Shown: positions 35,321-44,052, counted from the stretch's first letter. The stretch is DNA of 64,000 bases from Rhizobium sp. 18065 (GCF_902706095.1 NZ_CACSJP010000009.1:124001-188000); one strand, 5' to 3'. The notes: generated by a model from the letters alone, not told the origin. A program made the numbers and translations.

Positions 35321-35836
35321 ATGATGAGATTTTCTGTCCGGTCCTTCGCGGCCGCTACGGCACTTGTCTTAGCGTCTGGAAGCTTTGCCCATGCCGACGA
35401 AGCGGCCTTCCTGAAGTCGATAGCCGGTAGCTGGAACGGCAAGGGCACGGTTAAGGTTCGGACCAATTCACCGACGATCAATGTGACATGCCAGTTCACC
35501 TCGGACACCACGCAGCAATCGCTTTCGCTGGACGGTAAATGTACCAGCCTTGCGATTTTCTCGCGGGCAATCTCCGCTGATCTGAAAGCTACGGGATCGC
35601 AATATACCGGCTCCTATGTTGGTGCTGGCACCGGAACAGCTGGACTGGGCGGACAGCGCGCCGGAGATACTATCAACCTCGGCATCACCTGGGCAAAAGA
35701 GGTCAATGGTGATCGGCGTGCGCAGATGAGAATCGAAAGGGTTGGCACCACTGGCATGCGCCTGACGACAGTCGATACCGATCCGAAGACTGGCAAATCG
35801 ATCGTCACGAGCCGTATCGATCTGCGTCGCCTTTGA
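35321..35836 (+). CDS. Exported hypothetical protein
   Basis: A 171-residue protein with a clear signal peptide (MMRFSVRSFAAATALVLASG, cleavage near SFAHA). The mature part starts DEAAFLKSIAGSWNGKGTVK and looks like an all-beta barrel with repeated Gly/Thr strands. Two Cys could form a disulfide. Likely periplasmic; function unknown. The stress-type promoter suggests an envelope stress role. Confidence 0.78.
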   Translation: MMRFSVRSFAAATALVLASGSFAHADEAAFLKSIAGSWNGKGTVKVRTNSPTINVTCQFTSDTTQQSLSLDGKCTSLAIFSRAISADLKATGSQYTGSYVGAGTGTAGLGGQRAGDTINLGITWAKEVNGDRRAQMRIERVGTTGMRLTTVDTDPKTGKSIVTSRIDLRRL

Positions 35837-36160
35837 GACCCTCATAAAGGTAGACGTGGTCGTTCTCAGCCTGCGGGATGACACATCGCCGGTCTCCCCT
35901 GTGTGTAGGCGACGTAGAGATAGATGGCTGCCCGCTGGAGGTTATGTCGTGGAGTGGCCTTGTGGTGGTGGTCTCCCTGAAGTCCTTCATCAAAATCTGA
36001 TAGTGGCGAGGGCCGTTGCTTAATCGGTAGGTGATCGAGGCGCCGAGCGAGGTTTCAGACCGCTGGAAGAGGCTCCGCGGTTTCACTGCCCGATCGCGCC
36101 TGTCGAACTACCAAGTCCGCCAGTTCTCGTTATGCACCGACTAATCTGGAGGAGAAGTCC
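35837..36160. other. No supported gene between the exported protein and the XRE regulator
   Basis: A 93-codon minus-strand frame (35805-36086) overlaps the end of the upstream gene and has no ribosome site or known motif. Nothing else seen. Confidence 0.4.
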
Positions 36161-36493
36161 TTGATTGACGGAAGACAAATCACAGCCGCACGAGCCCTGC
36201 TCGGCATAACGCAAGAGGAAGTCGCTAACCGCGCGCAACTATCCATTTCTGCCATGCAGGCGCTTGAGGCGGGTTCAGGTGACATCGATCATGACCGCGA
36301 ATTGAATCTGGCGGCGGTCAGAACGACGCTCGAAGATGCGGGGATCATCTTTATCGACGAGCGCGCCACGAGCGCCGCAGGTGGTGCCGGCGTGCGGCTT
36401 GCGGTTGCGTCAGCCTCTGTCGACACCAACGAGCAGCAAACCGTGCAGTATCCGGAGATGGCCCGTAACGGGCCTTTTGGGGCTGGCGGATAA
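36161..36493 (+). CDS. XRE-family helix-turn-helix regulator
   Basis: A 110-residue protein starting with TTG, supported by GGAGGAG eight bases upstream. The first 65 residues are an XRE-type HTH (ITAARALLGITQEEVANRAQ, then LEAGSG), followed by a segment with IIFIDERATSAAGGAGVRL, a common ending of small rhizobial XRE regulators. DNA target unknown. Confidence 0.82.
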   Translation: MIDGRQITAARALLGITQEEVANRAQLSISAMQALEAGSGDIDHDRELNLAAVRTTLEDAGIIFIDERATSAAGGAGVRLAVASASVDTNEQQTVQYPEMARNGPFGAGG

Positions 36494-37018
36494 AGCCACA
36501 AACGAATGGGCCTTGTACCAAACTAGTGTCGATTAGGGCTCCGGCTCGCACCAGCGCTCAAGGTCCGCGCAACGCGAGTTCACGCGGCTCCTGCGTTCAG
36601 CATTTCGCTGGGGGCAATCCGAGGCGATGTGAAAGGGAGATGGCTGATCGTCTCGACCATTGAAGTGTTGTGAGAGGAAAATTGCCTGACCGCAGGCACA
36701 CTGCAGGTCATGGCGACACAGACCTTGTCGAGATGCCCGCGCCGTAGCCGCCAGCCGCCAAGCAGATTTCCCGCGTCGAGATTGTCGTAGGCCTCGTCAC
36801 CATCCGTCTTGAGGAAGGGGCGTCTGCGGCCCGGATTGCCGCCATCGCGCGTGCCTTTGCGGCGGCAACATGATCTTTCCATCGAACCGCGTCGGATCAT
36901 CGTAGCGACCGCCCTGAAGGCGATGCTGTGAGCTGTATCGCACCGAAGCCGAATGCGCGGCCTCAATCCAGAGGCTCGTCTTGCTGGACGGCAAGAACGC
37001 TCGCCCGTTCTCCACCAG
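36494..37018. other. Gene-poor stretch, possibly decayed
   Basis: Minus-strand frames 36580-36966 and 36797-37015 are open but have no recognisable family. Composition changes frame part-way, which suggests a relic. No regulatory site found. Confidence 0.35.
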
Positions 37019-37453
37019 TTACAATGAAATCTGGCCTTCCTCGCTGCCGTCCCAGTAGCGGATCGACTTCGCGTGTACCTTGATCATTACGACGCCGGGC
37101 GTTTCGATCCCCTCAGGAAAATAGCGATCGAGGTCCTTCGTCCAGTGATCGGCGAACGCCGACTTGTCCTCAATCAGCGACGCCGATCCCTCGACACCGA
37201 CGAATATCGGCGAACCGCCCAACATCCCCAGCGCTCCCGTGTAGGTGAGGCTCACCTTGTTGTCGGCCCGGATTTCAGAGATCTTTCGCGACTGCGTGTA
37301 GGCGAAGAAGTAGCTGTCGCCGTCATACTCGACGTCGCCGTTATTGCTCATCGGTCGGGAGGTCAAGCCTCCGCCTACCGCTGCCGTGTTCAGCATGGCG
37401 AAGTCAAGCTTCGCCATTTTCTTGGACAGGTCATGCAGGGTTAGTTCGGACAT
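37019..37453 (-). CDS. Pyridoxamine 5'-phosphate oxidase-like general stress protein
   Basis: A 144-residue protein of the split-barrel flavin-binding fold (general stress protein 26 type): SELTLHDLSKKMAKLDFAML, then GGLTSRPM, YFFAYTQSRKISEIRADNKV and the VEGSASLIEDK strand. The ATG at 37453 has GGAGGA upstream. An EcfG-type promoter precedes it by 39 bases. It likely binds FMN/FAD or F420-like cofactors; substrate unknown. Confidence 0.88.
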   Translation of the reverse strand: MSELTLHDLSKKMAKLDFAMLNTAAVGGGLTSRPMSNNGDVEYDGDSYFFAYTQSRKISEIRADNKVSLTYTGALGMLGGSPIFVGVEGSASLIEDKSAFADHWTKDLDRYFPEGIETPGVVMIKVHAKSIRYWDGSEEGQISL

Positions 37454-37491
37454 CGATTCCTCCATAAGATACTGGGCTCTGCAGAAATCGG

Positions 37492-37516
37492 AACAGACCA
37501 GTGTCGAATATGTTCC
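37492..37516 (-). promoter_or_regulatory. EcfG-type promoter of the PNPOx-like gene
   Basis: On the minus strand: GGAAC, 16 bases, TGTT, ending 39 bases before the start at 37453. Confidence 0.58.
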
Positions 37517-37955
37517 GCATCGTCGATGAAACATGCTCGACTACCACTCAGTGCTTCCGCCGCGCCAGCTCCAGACCGGTCATCACTGGTATCAAGAAAT
37601 CAGCGATTGTCCGCCATCACGCCCTCGAGACAAATGGCTGGTAATTCAGAAGAGAGCATTTCTGGTTCATCATAGCTCGATCAAAGGAAGCGAAGATCAG
37701 ACATAAATCAGGGTCCTGCAACCTCCTGCCGTCTCATAGAGCTATCTGCCCGGCTGTGGCGAGAGGGCCGCAGCTTCTGGCGCGCCCTTGGCTTCGCGAA
37801 CAACCTGTGAGAAGGCCTGAACTGTGGGCCAAGTGATTGGCTCACGCAGCAGCTATGCCATCCGGCAAGCGAAACCCCGTCCGATTGGAACCCGCCCCAA
37901 CCCTGAGCTGCTCGCAATGCTAACCTGTGGGCAAGTCAGCGAACCAGCCGCTCAT
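37517..37955. other. No gene seen
   Basis: About 440 bases without a convincing frame, motif or hairpin; bounded by two EcfG-type promoters that point outward. Confidence 0.4.
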
Positions 37956-37980
37956 GGAACCGTTCGGCCCGCGCGTAGTT
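37956..37980 (+). promoter_or_regulatory. EcfG-type promoter of the 38045 gene
   Basis: GGAAC, 16 bases, AGTT, ending 65 bases before the ATG at 38045. Confidence 0.58.
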
Positions 37981-38044
37981 AGTCGCTGGCGCGCCGCACA
38001 TTGGATTTGGCGACCGCAACGAAGTCAGATCGCAAAGGAGCATA

Positions 38045-38284
38045 ATGATGGGTACGAAAGAGCCGTCTTCCAAGGAGCAGATTGAGGCGGATGCACGGGG
38101 GCAGTCGGAGAAAAATCACCAGGGTGGCTCCAACAACGGCGTGAGCAGCGCCAAACCACGCGTTCTAACCCGCAGCGACGACGCAACCACCAACAAGCCG
38201 GGCAGCGGTTCTGGGAAAGGGCAAAAGGACTGGGATGTAAACTATGACCCACGCGATACTAACGATGGCGAGTTTCGCGGCTGA
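38045..38284 (+). CDS. Small hydrophilic, probably disordered protein
   Basis: A 79-residue protein (MMGTKEPSSKEQIEADARGQ...) rich in Ser, Gly, Asn, Lys and Asp, with no hydrophobic core, ending with an acidic stretch (VNYDPRDTNDGEFRG). AAAGGAG precedes the start. Like the Gln-rich protein at 18036, it sits behind an EcfG-type promoter, so a desiccation- or stress-protectant role is possible but not shown. Confidence 0.7.
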   Translation: MMGTKEPSSKEQIEADARGQSEKNHQGGSNNGVSSAKPRVLTRSDDATTNKPGSGSGKGQKDWDVNYDPRDTNDGEFRG

Positions 38285-38570
38285 AGACCTTTGCCGAATT
38301 GCTGCTTTTAATGTCCCATCGACCTATGTCGAATTTTGCATAGCCGAAGATCTGGATACCCCCCTATAGGCAACCGAGGTGGATGGCCGGGGTCGGCGAG
38401 AACACCGCTGCCATCCAGACGGGATGGCCGAGCGAGGAAATGTGAAACTCGAAAATCTCGCACGGTTTACACAAAGCAACGATGTCAGGCAGTGCCAGAC
38501 CACTATTCAAGCAAAAAGAATGTCACGTCAGACGAGACACTGACCACCGTAGACTGAGGAGTTCTGGCAA

Positions 38571-40367
38571 TTGAATGTTCGGTCCAAACTCGAAATATGC
38601 CCCTTGCGAACTCGAGAGTATGCTTGGGGACCGACCTTTATTGACGGAGACACGCGTTTTCGAATTTGGGCGCCCGGGCAAAAGAGCGTAAAGCTTCGCC
38701 TTTCAGGTGATCATGTCATGACGTCTTCTGAAGGCGGGTGGTTTGAGCTTGTAGTAGATGGCCAACCTCTCGGTTCCCCCTATGGTTTTGTGTTGAGTGA
38801 CGGCAGAGTCGTTGGCGATCCCGCCTCGCGACAGCAGGTGTCAGATGTTTCAGGTTTGTCGATCCTGACGGACCCTCAGTCCTATCGTTGGCAGCACGAA
38901 AACTGGGCGGGTCGTCCTTGGCACGAAGCCATTATCTACGAACTCCATATTGGAACCTTCACTGAGCAGGGAACGTTTCAGGCAGCGGCGTCGAAACTTG
39001 AGCGATTGGCCGAACTGGGATTTACGGCCGTTGAACTACTACCAATCGCGCATTTTCCCGGCAACAGGGGCTGGGGATATGACGGTGTCTTTCACTATGC
39101 GCCGCACGGTGCCTATGGCACGCCGGATGACTACAGAGCATTTGTCGATGTAGCTCACGGATTGGATTTGATGGTCTTTCTGGATGTTGTCTACAATCAC
39201 TTCGGACCAGAAGGTAATTTCATCCCCGAATACGCGCCCCAATTTTTCCGCGACGGCAAAGCAAACCCCTGGGGCGCACAAATTGCCTTCGAAGAAGAGC
39301 CCGTTCGCAGTTTTTTTATTGAAAATGCGCTGTACTGGATTGAGGACTTTCGTCTTGACGGATTGCGGTTTGATGCCGTGAGCGAGATCAAAGATGACAG
39401 CAGACCACACATTCTTGAGGAATTGTCGACCGTCATTCGCGAGCGTGTCACAGACCGTCCTGTTCATCTGGTTACGGAGAATCCTGACAATGGAACAGAT
39501 TTGTTAGCGGAAGGACTTTTCGTCGCAGATTGGAACGATGCCTTCCATCATGTTATCCATAATATCGCGACCGGCGAAGACACAGGATTTTTCGAAGAGG
39601 TCAGTCATGCGCCGCACGACAACCTACGGAAGGTCATGTCCGAGGGATATTTGAAGCTAGGCGAGCCAACGGTCCGCAAGCCGCTTCCGCCAAGTGCTTC
39701 CCTGCCTCCTTTGGCGTTTGTACACTTTCTCCAAAATCATGATCAGGTTGGCAACCGAGCTGTGGGCGACCGCTTGCACATGGGGATCGACGCCAATTTG
39801 CATCGTACCCTCACAAGTACACTTCTGCTTTCACCCCAAATCCCGCTCCTTTTCATGGGCGATTGTTACAAGGCGACAACTCCCTTTCACTATTTCGCGG
39901 ACTACGAGGGAGATGTTGCCGATGCCATTCGCGAAAACCGGGCGCAACAGGCAGAGAATTTTGGGGGATATCCCTTGGGGATTTCGGCGGCGGATATTCC
40001 AGACCCAAATGCCGAAGCAACATTCCTTCGCTCAAAGCTCGATTGGTCCAATGCCCGCACCGAGGAGGGTAACGAATGGTCGTCATGGCTACAGCGTTTG
40101 ATCAGCGTACGCCGCGAGCAAATCCAGCCACATCTCGGCCGAGCGGCCGGATACTCGGCGACTGTGTTGGCTGCACCGGATCAATGCGTCTTTATCGACT
40201 GGACGCTGGACAAGATAGTGCTGCAGCTCCGGCTCAACCTGTCCAACGCTGCAGTTGTACTCGGCAAAGGGCTCGGAACGTGTATTTGGTCTAATCCGGA
40301 GGCAGGGTCGCCGCTCACCATGCCTGCAATGTCCCTGCGCGTCTTTTGCATTGAACGCGCTTTGTGA
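38571..40367 (+). CDS. treZ: Malto-oligosyltrehalose trehalohydrolase TreZ
   Basis: A 598-residue GH13 enzyme that releases trehalose from maltooligosyltrehalose. It starts with TTG (AGGAG upstream). It has an N-terminal CBM48-like domain (FRIWAPGQKSVKLRL), then the barrel motifs VFLDVVYNHFGPEGN, DGLRFDAV (nucleophile Asp), VTENPDN (acid Glu) and FLQNHDQVGN. A C-terminal beta domain ends it. The usual loop GEEWGA is GDCYKA here (LLFMGDCYKATTPFHYF), a notable change. TreY, the usual partner, is not in this window. Confidence 0.9.
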   Translation: MNVRSKLEICPLRTREYAWGPTFIDGDTRFRIWAPGQKSVKLRLSGDHVMTSSEGGWFELVVDGQPLGSPYGFVLSDGRVVGDPASRQQVSDVSGLSILTDPQSYRWQHENWAGRPWHEAIIYELHIGTFTEQGTFQAAASKLERLAELGFTAVELLPIAHFPGNRGWGYDGVFHYAPHGAYGTPDDYRAFVDVAHGLDLMVFLDVVYNHFGPEGNFIPEYAPQFFRDGKANPWGAQIAFEEEPVRSFFIENALYWIEDFRLDGLRFDAVSEIKDDSRPHILEELSTVIRERVTDRPVHLVTENPDNGTDLLAEGLFVADWNDAFHHVIHNIATGEDTGFFEEVSHAPHDNLRKVMSEGYLKLGEPTVRKPLPPSASLPPLAFVHFLQNHDQVGNRAVGDRLHMGIDANLHRTLTSTLLLSPQIPLLFMGDCYKATTPFHYFADYEGDVADAIRENRAQQAENFGGYPLGISAADIPDPNAEATFLRSKLDWSNARTEEGNEWSSWLQRLISVRREQIQPHLGRAAGYSATVLAAPDQCVFIDWTLDKIVLQLRLNLSNAAVVLGKGLGTCIWSNPEAGSPLTMPAMSLRVFCIERAL

Positions 40368-40387
40368 ATTCCTTGATCGTACACCTT

Positions 40388-40715
40388 TGGCGGCGCCCCG
40401 TCGCCCCGATCGAACAGGGCAATGGGGCGCCGCTTGTCATCAGCCGCACTGGAAGTGTAGCGGGAAGCGACGAGGGGCCCGGCCGTCGTGGCGGAGCCGC
40501 ACCTGAACTACTTGTTCAGTGCATCCTTGAGTGCCTTGGCCGGAGTAAAGGCTAGCTTCCTCGAAGCTGCAACAGTCATTTTCTCGCCGGTCGCAGGATT
40601 GCGGCCTTCGCGCTCCGGCGAGGCCTTCACCTTGAACTTCCCGAATCCTGGGATTGAGGTTTCTGCGTCGGAGCTCGCCGCATCCGTGATGGCCTGGAAC
40701 ACGGCTTCGACGATG
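40388..40715 (-). repeat. Dispersed duplication of the HU gene and flank, copy 2
   Basis: About 328 bases closely similar to 20546-20865, covering the hairpin beyond the HU stop and the last 70 or so codons of HU. This copy keeps the complete gene. Confidence 0.85.
40392..40431. terminator. GC-rich inverted repeat between convergent treZ and HU
   Basis: Outer arms GGCGCCCC (40392-40399) and GGGGCGCC (40424-40431) are exact reverse complements, with inner CCC/GGG pairing. It lies between two converging genes (treZ ends 40367, HU ends 40508). No long T-run, so termination is likely but not certain. Confidence 0.6.
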
Positions 40716-40786
40716 CCCTTGGCCTGAACTTTCGTCAGGTTGTTGGCTGATGCAATCTTGTCGGCAATTTCGTTGGTGGTGGTCAT
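40508..40786 (-). CDS. HU-family nucleoid protein
   Basis: A 92-residue histone-like protein: helical dimerisation half (MTTTNEIADKIASANNLTK) and the beta-arm region FGKFKVKASPEREGRNPATG with the usual proline-tip motif, then the helix AFTPAKALKDALNK. HU bends DNA and compacts the nucleoid. GAGGAAA precedes the ATG. A 5'-truncated duplicate lies at 20658. Confidence 0.95.
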   Translation of the reverse strand: MTTTNEIADKIASANNLTKVQAKGIVEAVFQAITDAASSDAETSIPGFGKFKVKASPEREGRNPATGEKMTVAASRKLAFTPAKALKDALNK

Positions 40787-41054
40787 GGATTTCCTCGCAA
40801 TCTCTAACTGAGATTGAATCCGTGCCAGCTTATGATCGTGTTGTCATTGAAGGCCGTGCCGAAGCGCCAGGTATATACGGGATTTCCACAGTTCGTTCCC
40901 TTCAGGTGGCCCGTTTTGGCGTTTTTCCAAGCACCTTGAGGACGGATTGGAGTTCGCGGACCCATTGGCAACCCGTTGCCACACAGGGTTGCCCGTGCGC
41001 CGTACGCTGCCGCGTGGTTCGAACGGGGGGCCAGAAGTGACCGGCTGTATCAAT
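40787..41054. other. Intergenic region with an inverted repeat
   Basis: HU promoter region and the end of the HEPN gene transcript. Contains the inverted repeat at 40967-40993 listed next; no gene. Confidence 0.5.
40967..40993. repeat. 8-bp inverted repeat, GGCAACCC/GGGTTGCC
   Basis: Exact arms (40967-40974 and 40986-40993) separated by 11 bases; the left half also forms the partial palindrome GGCAAC-CC-GTTGCC. It follows the nucleotidyltransferase-HEPN stop (41055) and could be a terminator hairpin without a T-run or an operator for HU. Confidence 0.6.
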
Positions 41055-41960
41055 TCAGGTTAGTTTGCCTTCGAGTACTTGGATGTGCTCGCGGCAAATG
41101 GTCTCGACGGTCGCCTGAAGCAATTGTGTCTGTCCGATCAGCCATGACAGCGCCTCATCGCTGATCTCGAAATGTTCCGAGTACCGCGCTTTCACATAGG
41201 CTTCGTTGAGCACATTATACCAGGCGGTAAACCTGTGCTGATCACGCGGCCAGACTTCCACCAACTTGCGATCCAGGTCCTCGGCCAACCCGCGCAGGAA
41301 CTTGAGATTGTGCGAGGGAGGGCTGTAGTTGGTTAGAGTCAGAAGTAGGCACGAATAGAGAGTTTCGGTCGTTTGATGAAGATTGAAGGCCGCGTGATTT
41401 AGCATACCATCTGCAACAGCATACTGCGCAAGCTGGCAATAATAACGTGCGCTGCCTGCCTGCCTGTCAAAATGTGCCTGGGCGATCTTTAACTCGTCAA
41501 GAGCCGACAGGTTTTTGGGCTCTCCTAGCGGTTCCTCGTCAATCTCATGCAGGACGATACCTTCGCGGCGAATGTCGGCGAAGAAATACTGGCCGTCTTT
41601 CAGCGCCTTGTTGACCTCGCGCAATCCATGCACGATCAGGCCAACCGGTGTCTTCACACCCGGGTCCCACAGAAGGCGATCCTCCGCCTTGTCCCAGTAT
41701 TGCCGATCGGCGAGCTTGCCGGTGTTGACGATGACGAGGATGTCATAGTCGGACCGGTAACCCTTCATCGTATGGGGTTCGTCGACCCAGGTTCCCCGCG
41801 CGTACGACCCGAAGAGGATGATCTTGAGTATGCGGCCGCGCTTCTTGAAGTCGGCCCCGGCGCCGGAAAGCGCGTCGGCAAACTCTTCCTCGATGATTTC
41901 GACGACGCGAGCAAGCTCGCGCTGTTTCTTTTCCGGGAGGTGCTCAAGGCTCGATTTCAT
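41055..41960 (-). CDS. Fused nucleotidyltransferase (MNT)-HEPN domain protein
   Basis: A 301-residue protein. The N-terminal half is a minimal nucleotidyltransferase with FGSYARG (Gly51-Ser52) and SDYDILV (Asp71-x-Asp73). The C-terminal half is a HEPN-type helical bundle (LNHAAFNLHQTTETLYSCLL near residue 200). MNT and HEPN proteins are often separate toxin-antitoxin partners in which MNT adds AMP to and silences HEPN; here they are one chain. ATG at 41960 is chosen over an upstream TTG. Role could be defence, RNA modification or housekeeping. Confidence 0.82.
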   Translation of the reverse strand: MKSSLEHLPEKKQRELARVVEIIEEEFADALSGAGADFKKRGRILKIILFGSYARGTWVDEPHTMKGYRSDYDILVIVNTGKLADRQYWDKAEDRLLWDPGVKTPVGLIVHGLREVNKALKDGQYFFADIRREGIVLHEIDEEPLGEPKNLSALDELKIAQAHFDRQAGSARYYCQLAQYAVADGMLNHAAFNLHQTTETLYSCLLLTLTNYSPPSHNLKFLRGLAEDLDRKLVEVWPRDQHRFTAWYNVLNEAYVKARYSEHFEISDEALSWLIGQTQLLQATVETICREHIQVLEGKLT

Positions 41961-42059
41961 CGCCAATCGATAGGACAAAGGTCGTGCTCCGTCTACTCGG
42001 ACATTTCATAGTTTTTGAAGGAAAAGTCGCTCTTTTTTCGTCTTACGTCTGAATGTCGT

Positions 42060-42761
42060 TCAAATCAGTTGGAGCCTGGTGGCAATGGCGATCGCCTGGG
42101 CGATACTGGCTGCACCAAGCGTTCGGCGGGCATTTGTCAGGTGAAACGCGACTGTCGACAAACTGAGGCCTTCGAGCATTGCCGCGTCCCTCATCGTCTT
42201 TCCCTCGGCCGACCAGCGCAGGCAGACGGCCTGCATCGGCATCAGACTGACAGGCTCCCTGTCGTGGCCAATCGCGGGACGGTCTTGATAGCGCGCATAC
42301 AGGAGCGCCACGACGGTGGCAGCCTTCACTTCATCGACCGGTTTCAGGCTGATGGCTTGGTTGGCCGAGGTCAGTATCAGAACGGCGATGTGACCGAACC
42401 CGGTCTCTATCGGGATGGTGAGGCCAAAGCGCATTCCACGCCGGTGAGCATCATCCAACAGGAGCCTGGCCGATCGCGACGCAATCTGCCGCAGGGTCGG
42501 GATGTCCCAGCTAAAGACACTCATTCTACCGCGTGCCAGCGCTATCATTGGATCGACGCAGCTGGCGGTGATGTCGAAATACAGTGTCTGCCAGTCAGGG
42601 GGTGTATTGGTGACAAAATTGGCGCCATGGGAGGAGGAGTGCATATAGGTAAAGTACTCAAAGCCCGCCTGCTGGACGACCTGCGCCAGTTCTTCGCTAA
42701 GCTGATCCGGGTTCTTTGTAATCGCGACCCTATCGATGATGGATTGAAGCCAGGAACTCAC
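42060..42761 (-). CDS. LuxR-type regulator with AHL-binding domain
   Basis: A 233-residue regulator, about the size of TraR. The N-terminal autoinducer-binding domain keeps all six ligand-contact residues at the TraR positions: Trp57, Tyr61, Asp70, Pro71, Trp85 and Gly113. The C-terminal GerE-type HTH has EGLSLSTVAFHLTNARRTLG. It therefore probably binds an acyl-homoserine lactone. No luxI-type synthase is in the window, so it may respond to a signal made elsewhere. It lies 37 bases after an alpha-oxoamine synthase gene on the same strand. Confidence 0.92.
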   Translation of the reverse strand: MSSWLQSIIDRVAITKNPDQLSEELAQVVQQAGFEYFTYMHSSSHGANFVTNTPPDWQTLYFDITASCVDPMIALARGRMSVFSWDIPTLRQIASRSARLLLDDAHRRGMRFGLTIPIETGFGHIAVLILTSANQAISLKPVDEVKAATVVALLYARYQDRPAIGHDREPVSLMPMQAVCLRWSAEGKTMRDAAMLEGLSLSTVAFHLTNARRTLGAASIAQAIAIATRLQLI

Positions 42762-42798
42762 GCATGATCTCCTTGTCTGATTGATCGCCGTCTCGCAC

Positions 42799-44052
42799 TC
42801 AAGCGCCTGCGTCTCGGATCTCAGCTCTCACCACTTCGATGGCAAGGCAAAGGTCACGGATTTGCGCCTCGGTGTGCGATGCAGTGAGGCAGATGCGCAA
42901 TCCTGCATCGCCGCGCGCCACCGTCGGGAAGAAGATTGCCGACGTGTAGAAGCCGAGTTTCAGCAGCTGGCGCGCTGCAGCCACCGAAATAAGCTCGTCG
43001 CCAAAGCGGAGAGTGCGGATCGGCAGGTCCATTGTCCGGTCACGGGTTGGCAGCAATTGGTCAAGCAGCGCAAGATTGCGTCGAAGTGCATGCTGACGCT
43101 CGGCCAGCTCTCGACTTCTGTGGATTGCTGCCGACGCCGCTGCCGCCCCGATCGCCGCCGTGTTCAGCGACGCCGAAAATGCATGTGCCACGGCAAATCG
43201 GCGAAACAGCAGTTCCTGGGCAGCGGTGCCGAGCATCAGGATACCGCCGGACGCACCGAAACCCTTGCCAAGCGAGGCAGCCACAATGGTCCTGTCGCCA
43301 AGCTCGGCAAATTCGGACCGGGCAAAGCCAGATCCGTTTTCGCCAAAGAGCGAAATGCCGTGGGCATCATCGATATAGAGGAAGAGGCCATACCTCTCCT
43401 GCAGCGCGCAAAGCGCCTTCAACGGGGCGCTGCCGCCCATGGAATAGACGCCGTCACAAACATAGGCCACGCAAGGATGGCTGCGGCAAAGCACCTCCAG
43501 CGCAATCATGTCATTGTGCTGGATCGTCTCGACCGCAGTTTCGCCAGCAACCGTCGCCTTGTGCTGTGCAAGCGTCGCATGAGCTGAACGATCGAAGACC
43601 ACGAGAGGTTTTACACCGCCGGTCAGATGGCCAGAGGCGAGCAGAGGCAGGGCGCTCATATTGGCGGCCAGGACGGTGGTGAACGTGATGACTCTTGCCT
43701 GGAACAGATCCGACAGGTTTTCCTCAAGCTCGCCCAAGATGCTGAAGTTCAGCCGTGTCCTGGCACAAGACCAGTGCAGGGTCCCTGCATCATGTACCGC
43801 CCTCTCAGCGCCCTCAACGATTTCCGGATGATTGTCCAGACCGAGATAGGAGCAGCGGACGAAATCGGTGATATCGCGATCCTCCGCCGTGAGCCGAACC
43901 GTGCGGCCGGAAACAGGCGCCGCATAGAGCGCCATGATGCCCTGGTAGTGCGCTGCCTCGAAATTGGCGCCTGCAGCATCGATCATCGTTGCAGTGTTGC
44001 GGAAATGGGTTGGAAGTCTTGGACCATCCGGCGGCTGAACTGCGTTGCTCAT
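42799..44052 (-). CDS. Alpha-oxoamine synthase-family PLP enzyme
   Basis: A 417-residue fold-type I PLP enzyme of the BioF/HemA/Kbl/CqsA group, which condense an amino acid with an acyl-CoA. It shows the aspartate of IDDAHG (Asp229), the PLP lysine in SLGKGFGASGG (Lys263) and CDGVYSMGG. The ATG at 44052 has AAGGAAGG upstream; a longer frame extends into the intergenic region. Biotin, heme or threonine-pathway genes are not nearby; instead it lies between a LuxR regulator and an atypical OmpR-type regulator. Product unknown. Confidence 0.85.
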   Translation of the reverse strand: MSNAVQPPDGPRLPTHFRNTATMIDAAGANFEAAHYQGIMALYAAPVSGRTVRLTAEDRDITDFVRCSYLGLDNHPEIVEGAERAVHDAGTLHWSCARTRLNFSILGELEENLSDLFQARVITFTTVLAANMSALPLLASGHLTGGVKPLVVFDRSAHATLAQHKATVAGETAVETIQHNDMIALEVLCRSHPCVAYVCDGVYSMGGSAPLKALCALQERYGLFLYIDDAHGISLFGENGSGFARSEFAELGDRTIVAASLGKGFGASGGILMLGTAAQELLFRRFAVAHAFSASLNTAAIGAAAASAAIHRSRELAERQHALRRNLALLDQLLPTRDRTMDLPIRTLRFGDELISVAAARQLLKLGFYTSAIFFPTVARGDAGLRICLTASHTEAQIRDLCLAIEVVRAEIRDAGA

